A stretch of DNA of 64,000 nucleotides from Meandrina meandrites (Eukaryota; Cnidaria; Anthozoa; Scleractinia; Meandrinidae). Below are positions 11,619-25,300 of this stretch, in pieces. The notes below the pieces were generated by a model. The model was not told the origin of the DNA. It saw only the letters and a program-made list of their open reading frames with translations, and did not search any database. The translations under genes and the position numbers were made by a program. Location: NCBI GenBank assembly GCA_963693305.1, contig OY855906.1:16099661-16163660 (forward strand), given 5' to 3'. Numbering within the stretch: the first letter of the stretch is position 1; each line of letters begins with the position of its first letter.

Positions 11619-12142
11619 TTTTAACTTGATTAATTATTAATGAGTTTGAGAAGAATACTTCATAAATCTCTCGTTTTCATCAGATACGTTTGTCGCCGAG
11701 TTTCCCACAATATAAAATAATAATAATAAAAAAAAAACGTCCTGAATGTTTCTCAGCATTGCTTGTTGATTTTGGTAGAACTCGCTCTTAAAATTAATTA
11801 ACAATTGGTTTATGCTTTAGCGTGCACTATCGAGTTATGGTGCACTTGGTAAATTTGGAGAGCACTCAAGAACATGAGTTGCTTTCGGCTATCGCCTCCA
11901 GAAACTCTTATGCTTCTTTTGTGCTCTCCAAACTTCCCGCGTGTACCACAACTCGGTAGTGCACAGCTAAAAGCATGAACCAATTGTTAACTTTAGTACG
12001 AGTTCTACCAAAATCTACAAGCACTGCTGAGAAACAATCAGGACGCTTTTTTTATTTTATATTGTGGAAAACTCAACAATACAGGTATTTTCTTAAAACG
12101 AGAGATTTATGAAGTACTCTTCTCAAACAATCAAGTTAAAAC
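11619..12142. mobile_element. 524-bp long inverted repeat (fold-back element)
   Basis: The two halves mirror each other nearly throughout, with arms of roughly 250 bases and a loop of about 50. Matching pairs include gttttaacttgatt with aatcaagttaaaac at the ends, cataaatctctcgtttt with aaaacgagagatttatg, ttggtagaactcg with cgagttctaccaaa, and ggagagcac with gtgctctcc near the centre. No coding frame is present. It lies upstream (5') of the found part of the PAN/Ig gene. Confidence 0.85.
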
Positions 12143-12250
12143 AAAGAAAATCATTACCGTGAAAGAGTTTGATACCATCATAGATTTTTACGATTTTATT
12201 TCTCCGTTTACTCCTTGTTCTTTTTTTTCGATTGAGACGATAAATTAAAC

Positions 12251-12361
12251 AGAGTGTTTCATTGGCTATCCAAACACCTCGAATTTCGTCAAAAATACAC
12301 CACTGCGCGTCGTATTTTCAACTCCCTTTTCGATGTTTGGATACCCCGTTGAAACACTTTC
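12251..12361. mobile_element. Miniature inverted-repeat element
   Basis: Ends agagtgtttcattggctatc and the mirrored ggataccccgttgaaacact; both continue into ccaaacacctcg and cgatgtttgg. The length is about 110 bases and it is non-coding. Confidence 0.65.
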
Positions 12362-14950
12362 TCTCTATATAGATATATTTCCCGAACGTTAGTAGAACTC
12401 AAACAGCTCGCATTGGAAACATATCAATAAGAAGTGTTCCCATGGCATTTCTCGTTCTTTCAAATATATCCACGAGTGTTTCCAATTCAAAACAATAACA
12501 ATTTTTCTAATTAAAACTTTCGTTCGAGATATTACAAATTGGTTGTGGCAACTACACGCTGTTTGTATTCAATATATAATAGGATTAAGCAGCTTTTCAA
12601 GACTTAAATTTTCCCACGTTGAGCTGTTTTAAGAATGAAGAGCAATGTTTCCAGTGTTTCGCTAGTCACCATGAAGGCTACATTGCCAGAATTGTTTTTT
12701 CTCACGTTTTTTTGTAAATCATACTGTCTTAATAGCATTCGACTTTTCGTACGCTATTAAGGTGAAACAACTGATTTTATTCCAAAATTAGCTGGTACAA
12801 TTTGAATTTAATTGCAAGTAACGCGCTACACCATTTGAACTCTCTACTCAGTAAAAATTCTTTTACGCTGCATGTTTTTTTAAAAATCGATTAGCTATCA
12901 AAGGCGTCTACATTAAAGCCAAGCCAACCGAAACTCAAGCCTATTATCCTTCCGTTAGACGCGAACGTGTTAAATCCGACATCTGATTTTACGGCACCTA
13001 CGGCAACGTGATGCGGTGGTGAAGAAAACAAAAAGCAAAAAAAAAGGTATCAGAAGGTATCAAGAGCTGTAATGTAAATAAATACCTAGAAATTATTTCT
13101 AACATCAGGAGTTACTATTTTAATATCAGTTTCCCCTTCAACGTTGCAGGGTTACGTAACAAGTAAAAAATTACAAGCGTGATTCATTAATTTACTTTCT
13201 TACCCATCCTCTTCGTTGCCTCTCGAGGCCATAATTTAATTCATTATTTTGACAAAGAAAATGAAAGAGACCTATTTTAACATCCTATTTCATCTTGCCA
13301 AATGAAGCTAAAGTTTCTTGGGATATTGCTTATATATAGCTTGCATATGAAGTTAACAAAAACAATCTGTATCATACCATCTTGTGCCAAAGTCCTTGAG
13401 TAAGGAAACCAAATAAAGAAAAGATACTTGATTAATATCAAGTTAGGCATATTTAGCCAATAAAACCAAGGCAACTCTATATCGACGCGCCGAAGAACCA
13501 CAAGTGAACATAAACGCGGTCCTTCCAAAGTCAGCCTGCAGCCGGCTAGAGACTTTGATATTACTTTTAATATTTAATTGTGTTTTTCTTTTCAAGAAAA
13601 AATTGTTGCTAAACAACGGAGTCGACAAAGTTAATTTCTATACAGCTATTTCGAGAAAGAAAAAAAAGCACCAAAGTGCACGCGACAAGAAAGGTGGTCT
13701 CTGTATTCACTAGAATTTTGCATATTTGCCTAAGGGAAATAAACAAGTTTGTATTTTTGCACGTGGAGAATTTTTTCCCCTCTCAGGGGGCCTTTATCGG
13801 TAGCTTTCTTTAACTGTTGGCATGTCTTTGAGCTAGTAAAATTCTTCTAAAATTCAACGTGGCTAAATGCGCTTTGTTTCCACGTCTGATGAGAAAGAAA
13901 ACATGCAAACTTGGCGTTTGTGTGGTCGTTATATCTTATTAGTATTCACATGCAGCACGTGCAGTAGCTCTATACCATACTACCTTTCGGTCTTGTGGCG
14001 TGCACTTGTGTGCTTTTTCCGACAACCTTTCTTGAAATAGCTGTACACGAGAAAGCAGATTTGGAATGCACTTGCCATATTACTTTAAATCTAGAGAATT
14101 GAAATACTGAATCTGAAAAATATGTCCTGTCACAAGTAATCCATCACAATTAATCCATTACCCCAGTCTTATCATGATCTTTTAATGATATATTTTTTTA
14201 TTGTTTGATGCGAGTTACGTAGTATGTCGCCCCGCTTTAAGTCCATATTTTTGCCCTGTTCTACAGTGTAATAACGTGGCATATTTTGCGCGTTCTTTTT
14301 GCCCTAATATGGTAAAATAGCGCAATAGTGGAATAATAATAAAGGATATTGAGAGAGCAACTCTCTACTTGTAGACGGCTTGCCACTTGTACACAAATGA
14401 CATGTGGTCAAACCATGAATATTGAAACGATAGGAATTTGGTGGTTGAACACAGTTTTCCTATCTTTGAGGTACCTATCCTTTATTTTGATTCCAAGCAG
14501 CTGCAGTTGACGAGCGCAAAATTGTCATGTTACAAGCTGAAGCTACTGTATTTGTAATTTTTGCATGTTGCGTAAGACTATGTTGGGTTACCATAGTAAC
14601 CCTGCTAAATAGAAATCAAAACCAAAAAAATTGAATTCCGCGCGATTTCAGAAAATTAAGTCACAAGAGTTTTTATCATCGTTCGTTCGACATTTTAACA
14701 TTGAAGTAATATAGCTTTATCGTAGGGAATTTTAATTTTTCGTTGCTTTTTGCTTTCCCGCAATGTCCAAGAATTTCTCAAGTTCTTTTGTTGAATTTCA
14801 GATTTTTTGTAATCAGCAGTTTTCTTGCTTCCTAAAGTACAACTCTGTAATGACTGGTTCGTTTGAAGTCGTGCCTTTCTGGAAAGGCAATAAAACACCC
14901 ATTCGCAACTTTTTTATCAACTGCAAAGGCGCATTTAAATTTTACTTCTC
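12362..14950. other. Intergenic stretch, nothing recognised
   Basis: AT-rich sequence with only short chance open frames (under 85 codons). I see no domain, no phased exon chain and no clear repeat boundary, apart from poly-A and poly-T runs. A missing first exon of the PAN/Ig gene could be here or further right, but no convincing signal-peptide frame with a matching donor was found. Confidence 0.5.
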
Positions 14951-14960
14951 TGCAAGCCTT

Positions 14961-15334
14961 GCCCAAACTGGCCATTTTCAAAGTGGACCATTTTACTCAT
15001 TAACGGATTTCTTTTGTTTAATATTCAGAGAAGAATTTCTCTACGTGTTAAAGAATTGTAACTTCAACAATTGAACACGGGGAGTCACTCCATTTCAAGC
15101 GCGCACACAAGTGGCCAGGAAATTCCCGCTCACGGAGATATTTGCGCTTGAATATTGAAACAAAAGGAATTCGTTAATGAGATAGACTGCCCAAACTGAC
15201 CATTTTCATTGTTGACCTTTTCCAACATTAAAGGATTTCTATTGTTTGAATATTCAGAGGGGATTTTCACTGTTTGTAAAACACTTGACTTCAACACTTA
15301 AACACAACAGAGTAACACCCTCTCAAACGCGCAC
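14961..15334. repeat. Diverged direct duplication, about 146-bp units
   Basis: Units 14961-15106 and 15189-15334 lie 228 bases apart and align along their length: both begin gcccaaactg followed by ccattttca, share ggatttct, attgttt or tttgttt, atattcagag, acttcaaca and end near aagcgcgcac or aaacgcgcac. They are clearly diverged, so the duplication is old. An open frame of 103 codons across the first unit is not kept in the second. Confidence 0.7.
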
Positions 15335-15339
15335 CAACA

Positions 15340-15511
15340 GACCATACCATTCGTTTTCTCGGTATTGGACTGGAACGAGCCTGCAATTGAATCTAATGCG
15401 GGAAAGTTTTTCGAATGCAAATCACATGAAGCTCGTTTAAATGATATTCCCCCGCATTAGCCTCCATTGCGGACTAGTTCCAGTTCAATACCGAGAATAC
15501 GAATACGGTCT
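15340..15511. mobile_element. Fold-back miniature element
   Basis: Arms read ttctcggtattggactggaa at 15355-15374 and the mirrored ttccagttcaataccgagaa at the right end; outer bases (agaccatacc and tacggtct) also pair. The inside has a second mirrored pair around aatctaatgcggg and cccgcattag. Confidence 0.75.
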
Positions 15512-16410
15512 ATTGTACAGGATATCCCACTTCTCAGGGAGATATCTATATGAAAGTGGATCTTTAACAAGTGTACCTGATCGCAGAATTCGCAAAGAAA
15601 AGTGAAAATAGTTTGCTTTTGGATTCTGTTTATTATTGGGATGGTTGGAGCGACTAAAAATCTGGGCTGCAAAGCGTTTACTTTGGGGTTGGTAAACGGG
15701 CAGGTGGAAAGTCGTCAGATTCAGTGGGGCGGGACAGGGCTATAGCAGAGCCTTGCTTTCTGTTGAGGTAGGATTGGGGATGTGATGTCTTGGTAGTGGA
15801 CCTGAATGTTATGTCCCCGTTATTTATAGTGATCCCAAATCAATGTTTAAATATACAAATCGATGGAAGACGAAGCATGCTAAAGAGACTAATGATCATT
15901 TGCTTATCTTCATTTTATTCTAAACAGCCATATTAAAATATACAACCTTTAAATCCATAATAACACTGTTGTACAAACTGTGGATTTGGACAATTGAATT
16001 CTATTGAATAAATCTATCCTCTTTCAACTGAATGTCATTTATAATTTAATTTGCATTTTCCCTGAGAAAAATAATCTATCCCCAAGAGCAGAAATTTTGA
16101 AACCCTTAGGTCACCTCAGAGGCACAAATGGCCTGCTGAAAAAACACTTGCGTGACGCAAGTTTTATCGTGTCACACTAGTGGATTAGGTAAAATACCCA
16201 TATAACAGTGCTTAAATCAATCAATTTTAACAATCTATCTCTTTAATAGACTCTTACAGTTCCTGTTCTTCCTTAGTCTGTCGAGGGTTAAACACAAAAA
16301 ATAGCCGTGGAAAATCTGACCGTCTCTCTCAGAGTTTCCACGCACATTTTCAAAACTCGGTCTTTCTTCGCTTCACTCTCGACGAACTAAGAAAAAAGAG
16401 AGAGTGCACG

Positions 16411-16982
16411 TACCTTGTTCTTACTAATTTTCGCGCGTACGAAATTTCACGAATAGTCGGGAGCCGAATTTCGCGAGTATTAATTTTCGCGATTGCAAGA
16501 TAAATTGGAGCAAAAGTGTATCAAATTCCGCGATTTTATTAGAGTTTATTTTCTTCAACATTGTACAGAGCGGTCTTGAAATTTCAATTAAAGTCATTGT
16601 TAAAATGGATCACCCTACAAAGACTAATGAACTACTGGATAGATGCAAAGGTATCTTTCAGTATGGTTCATGGCAATTACAAGGAGCTTGCAAATGGAAA
16701 CTTTGATTATTGTACTAAAAAGGTTTGGCCGATTTACAAGCTGAGGAAAACAGTGAATAAAAAGGAACGACGCTAGTCTAAAACAAGACGGAAAGATGTT
16801 TTCAAGCATACATAGTTACAGTTCGAAACATTTAAAATTCGTATTGCTTTGTTATATAATATCATATGTTCCCGATGATATGATATTAATTTTCGCGTGT
16901 TTAAATTTCGCGCGTATTAAATTTCCCGTACTTTTTGAAATCCCGAAAATTAGTACTCGCGAAAATTAGCAAGAACAAGGTA
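16411..16982. mobile_element. Non-autonomous DNA transposon with ~30-bp inverted ends
   Basis: The left end taccttgttcttactaattt and the right end, which mirrors taccttgttcttgctaattt, agree at about 27 of 30 bases. The TA at each edge could be a target duplication. Subterminal phrases of the ttcgcgcg and cgcgaaaatta type repeat. A 71-codon open frame inside (16561-16776) has no transposase feature. Confidence 0.8.
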
Positions 16983-17980
16983 GTCTACTGGCAAAATCAC
17001 ATTTCATCGCCGTACTTTTTATACGAAATAATATTGGTGTCAATTTAGTGCACGGTTGATGTAAACTGAGTGAAAAACAAATCCTATGAATTGCATCTGT
17101 GTATGAAATAAAAATCCAAACCTACTTGTGCTTACAAGGGCAAAGATTATGATAATAAATAATGCCAATTTCCCTCTCGCACATTAATCCTCCAAGATAT
17201 TAAATAATACAACTTATGGAAAATGCTTGCTGACTTAACAAAATCTATAAATCCAAATTGCGCAAGGTTTACCGCAGCTTTGAAAGCCTTGATTCTCTTG
17301 TATTAAGAGAATCATTGAATCATTTTAAGCAAATTAAAACCTGTTGGCAGTGAAACATTGCAATTGAGTGTCATTGATTTCTTTCTTTAAATTACGTCTT
17401 TTATCGAGTGGACTAAGAATGGTTTAACATTTGTGCACAAATGCGGCTTAGTCTTTGAAATGAAAGCTACCATAATGGAACTATAGGTGAACGGTCGGGT
17501 TAGCAGCTCTCGCAAGGTCTCACGTGAATGGCTAGCTACTGTTCGAGAGAACAATAGAGCAAACAACAGGAACAATGCCCCTTACCCCCAAAACAATAGC
17601 AACTGCTACACTAGAGGACCAGTAGAATTACGAGCTTACGAGAGCTGCTACACTACTAGTTTTCTTTCAGTGATTTTAAATTATTTAAAATTCTTTCTAC
17701 AAAACCATGTATTGTCGGTGTAAGCAGGGTACAAAAGATTTTCAAATACGAAAACCCATTCAGAATGCCATGACTGGCACCAGTCAATCACAAGGAAGCC
17801 TTGTCGGTCCAGTCCTTCACTAATGAGCGTAGCTTATTGAGGTGTATTGATTTCTTCTTCCTTTTAAGACTCGTCATTGTGTGAGTGGTGTCAAACACTT
17901 ATATCATGGGCTTTTCACTGTAAAACTCTCCTTTATAATACTCCTTCCGTTTGATACAGAGTTTAACTGCTGTCTAGTCG

Positions 17981-19390
17981 CTACACGGGAGAGGTCGGTT
18001 CTTTTGATTCCACTTTGACGGTCTGTTGTACCTCATCATAAAGGTTCTTGGCATAGTTAATCTTTTGCGCCACCTAATTAACAAGAGAGATTAGGCAAAT
18101 GTCACAATCATTTTCACCTATAAACATCTACTCTCTTTTTGGCGGGGTGAGTTAGAAGTAGGATTATCTGATAATCCTTTCTGTCGGCAACTCAGAAGAA
18201 AAGGAAAATATAAGGAAAATTAATGTCAGTAAATAACGAATACTGACTTTGCGAGCTCCATTTATTTATTAACATCGGTACAAAACGATGTGTGGGAGGC
18301 ACGGTGACCTTATGGTCAGTGCGCGGGACTCCGGATAGAACGGACCGGTTTCGAGCCCTGGTCGGGGTCATTGTGTCGTGTTCTTGGGCAAGACACTTTA
18401 ATCTCATAGTGCCCCCCTTCACTCGGGTGTATAAGTGGGTACGGGAGGTACGGGAGCGTTTAATGCTGGGGATAACCCTGCATGCCATTCAGGCAAGGGG
18501 TGGGGGAGGGGGGAGGACAGATACTCCTGGTCATTTCATGCAACGGAAACCGGAGCAAGGCACCAAGCTATGGGCCACTTGGCACGACATACTTCACATT
18601 GTAAAACGACATAAATGCTAACAAAGGGTACAAACCTTCTGTGCGACGGTATTTTTATCACACCTGACTCTTGGTCTTTTACTCGGGTTCTTGGATGGTG
18701 TAGGTTGGCTGCTGTTATCGGCCTTCATCACAAGCTCGATGTAATCCTTGCCGTCTAAACAAGGAAAATATACAACTCAACTTGGTTATGGGTGATTCAC
18801 TTCTATTGGTACGATTATAGTATTGGAAAATTTCCTATTACGTTATGGCGGGCACTGTTACCATAACCACCGGTCCAACCTAAAGAACAAGCTTTACTAA
18901 CAACTTATATAGACAGAATAGAACGATGAAAAGTGTCATCACGAATTTTCCAATTCAAGAAAAAAAAATAGATACTAGATTGGTTATTTCCTATTCAGTT
19001 AAGGCGGGCACTGTTAAACTACTCAACCCAATCTAACTAACAATTAAAGACATAATAGATATGGAGCGACAAAGTTTGGCAATATATTTACGCATTTACA
19101 AAAATGATGAGTTGATATTGTTGCTGTTGTTCAATGTTGTTGTTGGTGTTTTTGAAAATAGGCTGTACAGAAACATTCAACGTGGGCCTACATTCAATTT
19201 GTGCTATCCCGACATGTACTTACCGTTGGAAAGTGGCTGGCAAACATAAAGGTCTGAAAAGCGCACGAGTAGAACGATAGCTTCCGGAGAGGGGGTACCA
19301 CGGGCGCGTACGAAGTACACCCCCTCTGTAGTGACGATGGCTTTTAGCCGGTCTTCTTTGTCGCGTCTAACAGACTCCGACAACACAAAT
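17981..19390 (-). CDS. VPS13D: VPS13D exons 51-53 of the window (PH-like C-terminus)
   Basis: Exons: 19224-19390, 18636-18754, 17981-18073. They encode the PH-like fold that closes VPS13 proteins, about residues 3252-3376 of the fragment. Landmarks are FVLSESVRRDKEDRLKAIVT, EGVYFVRARG, VRFSDLYVCQPLSN and, at the end, KINYAKNLYDE followed by an acidic and basic tail ending TSPV and TAG. The conserved terminal helix (INYAK-LY) supports the stop. The junction of the last two exons reads VAQK twice, once on each side. No convincing AATAAA signal was found in the 300 bases after the stop. A SINE copy lies in the intron 18074-18635. Confidence 0.9.
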
Positions 19391-22300
19391 CTGATGAAAC
19401 AAGGCCAAGTTAACCATTGAGTGAGAAAATTACGATAGTTTACGCTACAAACCAAATTCCTACTTAAATTTCTAACCGTTAAAATGACGTAACCTTCAGT
19501 AATTCGTGGTCGTTCTAATGATGTTTTTACTATTTGCTTTTCCTTTACTGCTATTTCTTAATCATTGTTTTAAAGTAAAATCTATTATCACGTTGGATGT
19601 CGCGATTTGTTTTCTTATATTGTTCACAGTATTACTGGAACTGCATACTTGCCCTATGAATGATCAATTGATCCCTAAAGCGATGCATTCGAAGAAATCA
19701 GAAAGACATTATACGTTAAAGCTAAAAAGCTACGAAAGATCCACTTGATAGTGACGGAGCACTGACATAACGTAGATGGAACCTTGTTCACAGCAGGAAG
19801 ACAATTATACACCGGGCATAATACAATTGCACGTGTTAAAACCCGAAGCACATAAATACTTAGATATTAACTTTGTGTATCCCCCCCCCCCCCCCCCACC
19901 TCCCCACTCCCCGAAAAAAAATGCAATCCTCGGCTTTTTGTTTAGTAGAACTGAGTACAAAACTGCCTCCCAAGCTCTCTTTTCTCTTGTTCTTTCAACA
20001 ATACCACACTTTCAAGACAAGACCAGAGACTGCCTTACAGGTCTGTTACCAAAAAAAGGCTATTAACAAATGTCATAAACGTGTACTCCCGTACTTTTCG
20101 TTGAAATTCCCTTCATTTAACTTCAACATAATTTCCTGGCCTTCAGCGTGGGTCGCAGCGAACCTTGGGATAGCACCACTGGGTCCAAAACAATTCCTCC
20201 GCAGGCGTGCCGGTTTTGGCGGGAAATATCTAGAGTTGCGTGTTGCCTGGCCGCGAACTGCCGCAGCAGCGCCAGATGCAAAGTCCAATACACCAGCGGT
20301 TGGCTTGGCAACTGTTCCCACAATTCCCTTGCCAATTCCAGTTATGAAACCCTGAAAAAAAAGGCGCAAACGTTCATTGAAAGTCGTAAACTACAAAAAC
20401 CAGGCACATTTTTTGGGACAGTTTCCTACTACAACAAAACAGTTTCCACTTACAAAGAGAAGGAAGAGAGAATTTTACATGTAGGTGTAGTGTTGCCGTC
20501 AAAAAAGTTCGGCGACACTAACGGGGTGGTCGAATAAAAGGGGTGTTTAAATTGCATTGAACTGAACTGAATTTAAAATAACTGGCCAAGCCTTTGTTCG
20601 CGTCACTGAAAAGTAGCTGTATGAACTAGGCTAATAGGTGGAGTTTCACTGCACACATGTTTCGTCCTAAAGCAAATTATCAGAGTTTAATTTCTAAAAT
20701 TGTGAGTTAATGGAGATTCTACAAAACTGTACCTAATAAAAATGATAAAACAGTCAATTCAAACAATGCAAAAAAATCCTATCCTTGCAATCGCAACGTT
20801 TTAACTGTTTCAATCAAAATGTTTTCAATCAAATGAGTGATCAAGGAATCGTCAAATGGGATTCACGAGTTGAATAGGACAAAATCTTGATGTTCTTTTC
20901 CCTACCCCTTTGTTGCCGTCTTTTCCCGTGCTGCTATATTCATTTTTGCCATTTCTCTTGGCTAAAAAATCTACCGAAAATCCGGATTTTTTACTTTATC
21001 GACATGGTTCCCTCTCGTAAAGTAAACTGACAGACTGGTACATGTGTCAAGCACGTCATAGTGAACTTACTGAGAGTCCAGCGTTATGCGCGCCCTCAAT
21101 TGGCTGCGTCACAATACTGGTCAGTCCACCAACAAGACCCATACCCAGGCCCTTGACGCCAGCCACAAAGTGATCTTTGGAGCTGCTGAACCGCTCGGCT
21201 CTCATCGCGTCACGACTCTCCTGGAATTTGCTGTCCATCGACGCGTTCCACAAACCATCTGACAGGGATCCCGTGATCTGCACAATAAAATAATACAAAC
21301 TAAGTCGAGGACTTGACCGGTGAGCCAAGGCGAGCTAAGCTTGAAGTTGAAGGTCCACAACAACATGTAGGTAACTGCATTTAAAAAGAAACATAATTTT
21401 CACAGTTCCTCTTCTAAACAGATGCATAAATGCAAGCCAAATTGTTCGGAATAGCCTTTAATTCCGAGAAAGTACAAATCATTCTAGTCTCTTAATGCTG
21501 TGGAAACCGGAGTTAAAGTGTCGAAAGCAAAGAATAAATTTCGCTTTGATTTCTTCTTTCAAGGCATATTGTCATTACATGAAAGGTCATTGGTAAGTTC
21601 CATGTTCTCAAGTTCTTACATTATGAGCAACCCATTATACTGATTGTCATGCTTACAGATAGGTGACAAGAATAAACAAACGAAGTTATTGTAAATTCTA
21701 AAAACTAACAATAAAAGAACTGCTTGGTACCAGTAAGGAGATCTTATGGATTGATCTGCAACGTGCTGGAGAGTTATGAATCCATAACACGGGTTTGGCA
21801 ACTGAGGGACGAATCTCAGTGAGATTTCGATTCGAGGTTGTTTTTACCTCTGTGCCTTACTACTTACTAGTAAGACCAATCTGGTCGTCACGGAAGACCA
21901 ACCCTTAGATGAGTGAAGTAATTGCGTGACAGCACAAATGTCCACTACAAACGTAACTAGTGCGAAAGTTCCTCAATTCAATAGCTTGTTGGACTTACTT
22001 TAGCTGCTGAGTCGGACACTCCATGTGCCACGTTCATAAACAAGCCTCCGACATTGCCCCTCTTCACCAGTCCTTCCAGGCCAGATGAAACGTCATTTAT
22101 CAGTCCCATGGGATTGCCGAGGAAATCAACTGAGCCCACAATAGCTGCCGCTTGACTACGGATTTCCTGTTGAACACAACAACAGTGGTTACTCCAGGTC
22201 TATCCTGATATTCCAAACAGTGTTTTTCTTCTATATTTTTATCTCTATCTAAAACACTAAATTTTCCCAAGAGAGAAGTATAAAATATGTGCAAAGGGTT

Positions 22301-25300
22301 GAGGAGAAGCCTTGTGCTGTTCTTAGGGCTAACATGGAGGCAGTAAAACCGATGCTTTCCGCAAAATCGTCATGGCGGACAACAAGTCAATAAAATTGTG
22401 TAATTTAGCACTGCCCTTGATTCTTTCGTAGGGAAACAGAAAAGAACGAAAGAGGGAGCAATAAAGCAGCATGGTATCCAATCGATTATTTTTGAGAAAA
22501 AAATGTGCGCAATCTATCAACAATTACATATTGACTTCCCAGGTAACCCACCACTCTTAAAAAGAGGGTCGCCATTGGAACTAAAACCACATAATGAACA
22601 AAAGGTCATAACAACGCTCTGAGGCTTAAACGAGCGAGGTGGTATCTATAAAGCTTTTACGACTTTCGTGTCGCTCTGGACACAAGCCCAAGCAAGACAA
22701 ACAGTTGAATGCAATGGACACACGAACAGCCAAGATAAACTGTGCTGAAGTTCACTGTGCTTTACTAGTGGAAAGACTTAAACTGAGTTCAATACGTACC
22801 TCAGTGTAATGTTTACTCATGGAGTCCAGGTGAGAGGACATGGTGTCAAAAGGATGAGACCGAGAGAACGATTCTACAAAATAAAGAGAAAAAACAGAGT
22901 TATGCCAAGACAAAATACACCATGAACATACAGGTAGGCCAATCCTGGTGGCAAACTGGAACATGGAGATTTGGAATGACAACTTCATTCGCACAGCTAA
23001 CAAAACAAAACAAAAAAGATCGAAACAAAACCCTTTGAACGAACAAATTCTCATTTTGAAGTTTCACGACAACGCAGTTTTCAAATGGCTGTCAAAAATA
23101 ACTCGGTTTTTCTTTGTTATGGATCCATAATTGGTCTTGAAAAATGCTGTGTCTAAGTATTCAGAGCGGACATGCTAGAATTAATTCACGAAAATCAGGA
23201 ACAAGGAAAATGAACCTTGTCTTGACTTTATAGCGCATTCGCTTTTCTTGAGCTTGGGGCCGACTATAGCTTTCACGTTGGAGTCTTTTGCGGCTCTCTG
23301 CGGTATTTGCATTTATTATGATTAGCCAGATATCATAACTTTCTATTCTTGTACAACAGTAGATACAAGATATCTCTAATATCTCGTTACGTGTGCTAAC
23401 CTAAGTCAACAGTTGCATCCTCCAAGTTGACCAGAATAAGACCAAGACTGCTCTTCAGACTCTGAAGGTCTTCAGGGAGCCGACCAGCACTGGACACTGA
23501 TAACTTAAGCTGCGTGGAGTTCAGCTGGAGGTGCTCAAAGTAATAACGCTTTGATGAACCTGATGAGCTGGGTAATGCTGGCCTAAAAATGATGAAAACA
23601 ATGTGTTTTGCAGACACATTCCGAAAGTAACAAATATCTAATATACGAAAGGCACCGCCGGAGTAGCAAATCCCAAAATTGAGGCGACCCCTCGAAATGA
23701 GCTACTTGTTATGAAAAACAGTGGAAATGACAGTTTCATGTTTTCATTTTTGTTTAAGCAGAACCCGATTTCATGGCTAGTGCGCTGGACTCTGGATCGA
23801 GCGGTCCGGGTCCGAGCCCAGGCCAGGGGCACTGTGTTGAGTTCTTGGGCAAGACACTTTACTCTCATAGTGCCTCTCTCCACCCAGGTGTATAAATGGG
23901 TACCGGCGAATTCACTTACTGCTGGGGGTAACCCTGCGATGGACTAGCATCCCATCCAGGGGGGAGTAGAAACACTTAAGTCGCTTTATGTTACTGAAGC
24001 CGGGATAAGCTCCGCCGGCATGGGCTAATAGGCTCGAACGCAGACTTTACCTCTTAGCTTTCTATTGAAATTATAGATTGATTTCTTAGGCGAAGTTTCA
24101 TTCAAACACTCTTACTTTACTGAAATAGATCGATCCGCACAACGTACACATTTAAGCTACTTGAAAGTAGAGAACTTTTAAGAGTGGCAATAGGAAAAGG
24201 CTGCCAAATTCTTAAGTAATGAAAGTGATTACCTTTACAGCTTTATAGGAATCAAAATATACCTAACAAACATTGTAACTGTGTGTTTCACACGAACTTA
24301 AATTTTGATTGCAACAAATAAAAATACAGTGTAATAAATCGAAAATAAAAGGCAATATAGAGAAACCTTTGTGTAGCGTAAAGGCACTCGTCTTCCTCTT
24401 GGTTTGAGCCCGTGATATCATCATCTTGCTGTACATAGCCAAAGAACTGAAGCAGCTTCAGTAGTAGTAATTCCTCAATCTGAAGAGTCATTTTACCCAG
24501 TGTAACGTCCAGTGTCTGTAATCATCGGAAAGGACAATGACATTGAAGCTTCACTACTAATGCAAGTCTTCATATCCTGACGCAAACAAATTTAGGCGAA
24601 TATGTTTTAACTGGTAAAAGAAGGACGCAGAATACAAACTTAAGAAAGCTTTGTAATCATCATCAACAACAATAACAATTTATCTACAGTAATTACACAC
24701 GTACCCACCTTGAATATTTCTACATTAGGAAGCCTTGTAGGTTCTTTAGAAGCGGACACCTGAAGTATGGGTTGTTGCTGTGCCACAGTTTCTTCCTTGG
24801 AACCTTTTTCAGGAAGGGAGGGGTAGAGTAACACAGGAAGCTGACTGGCGAAGATTTGGTTATCAATCTACAAAAGAAACACAAAAGATTCGCGTCCTGA
24901 CAGAAAAGAGCACTGTCCCCTGGCCCACAAGCATTCTTCATCCGAAATGTAACTTTACCGATCAGGAGTCATCTTCAGAGTCAAATGGAAAGTTGTTTAA
25001 CAGTTGATGATGTTACAAGTTGAAACTGATAAGATCGGTCAGTTTTTGATGTTATTGGCTGTAAGAAGCGCGTTATGTTTGTTAACAGCGATTGATCAAT
25101 TTCGCTCAGGTTGTCGAAACATCAATCACCAACAAAAGATCTTTGAGAACTACTATCACGCGGACGATCACACCATGCGAACTACTGATACTCCTGGATT
25201 AAAACTATTTACCAATAGATGTCCCCTTACATCACACAGAAAACACTAATACTGGACGCGAAACGATACCCAAATATCCACGCGCAAAGACAGAGCTTTG

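Noticed and set aside
17387..17575. Frame that looks like a signal peptide (MFLLFALLFSRTVASHS) and could be the missing first exon of the PAN/Ig gene
   Set aside because: The first codon is TTG, not ATG, and no donor of the needed phase was recognised next to it.
19776..20537. Plus-strand frames with proline runs and others antisense to 20095-20351
   Set aside because: They are translations of a poly-C run or shadows of the VPS13D exon on the other strand.
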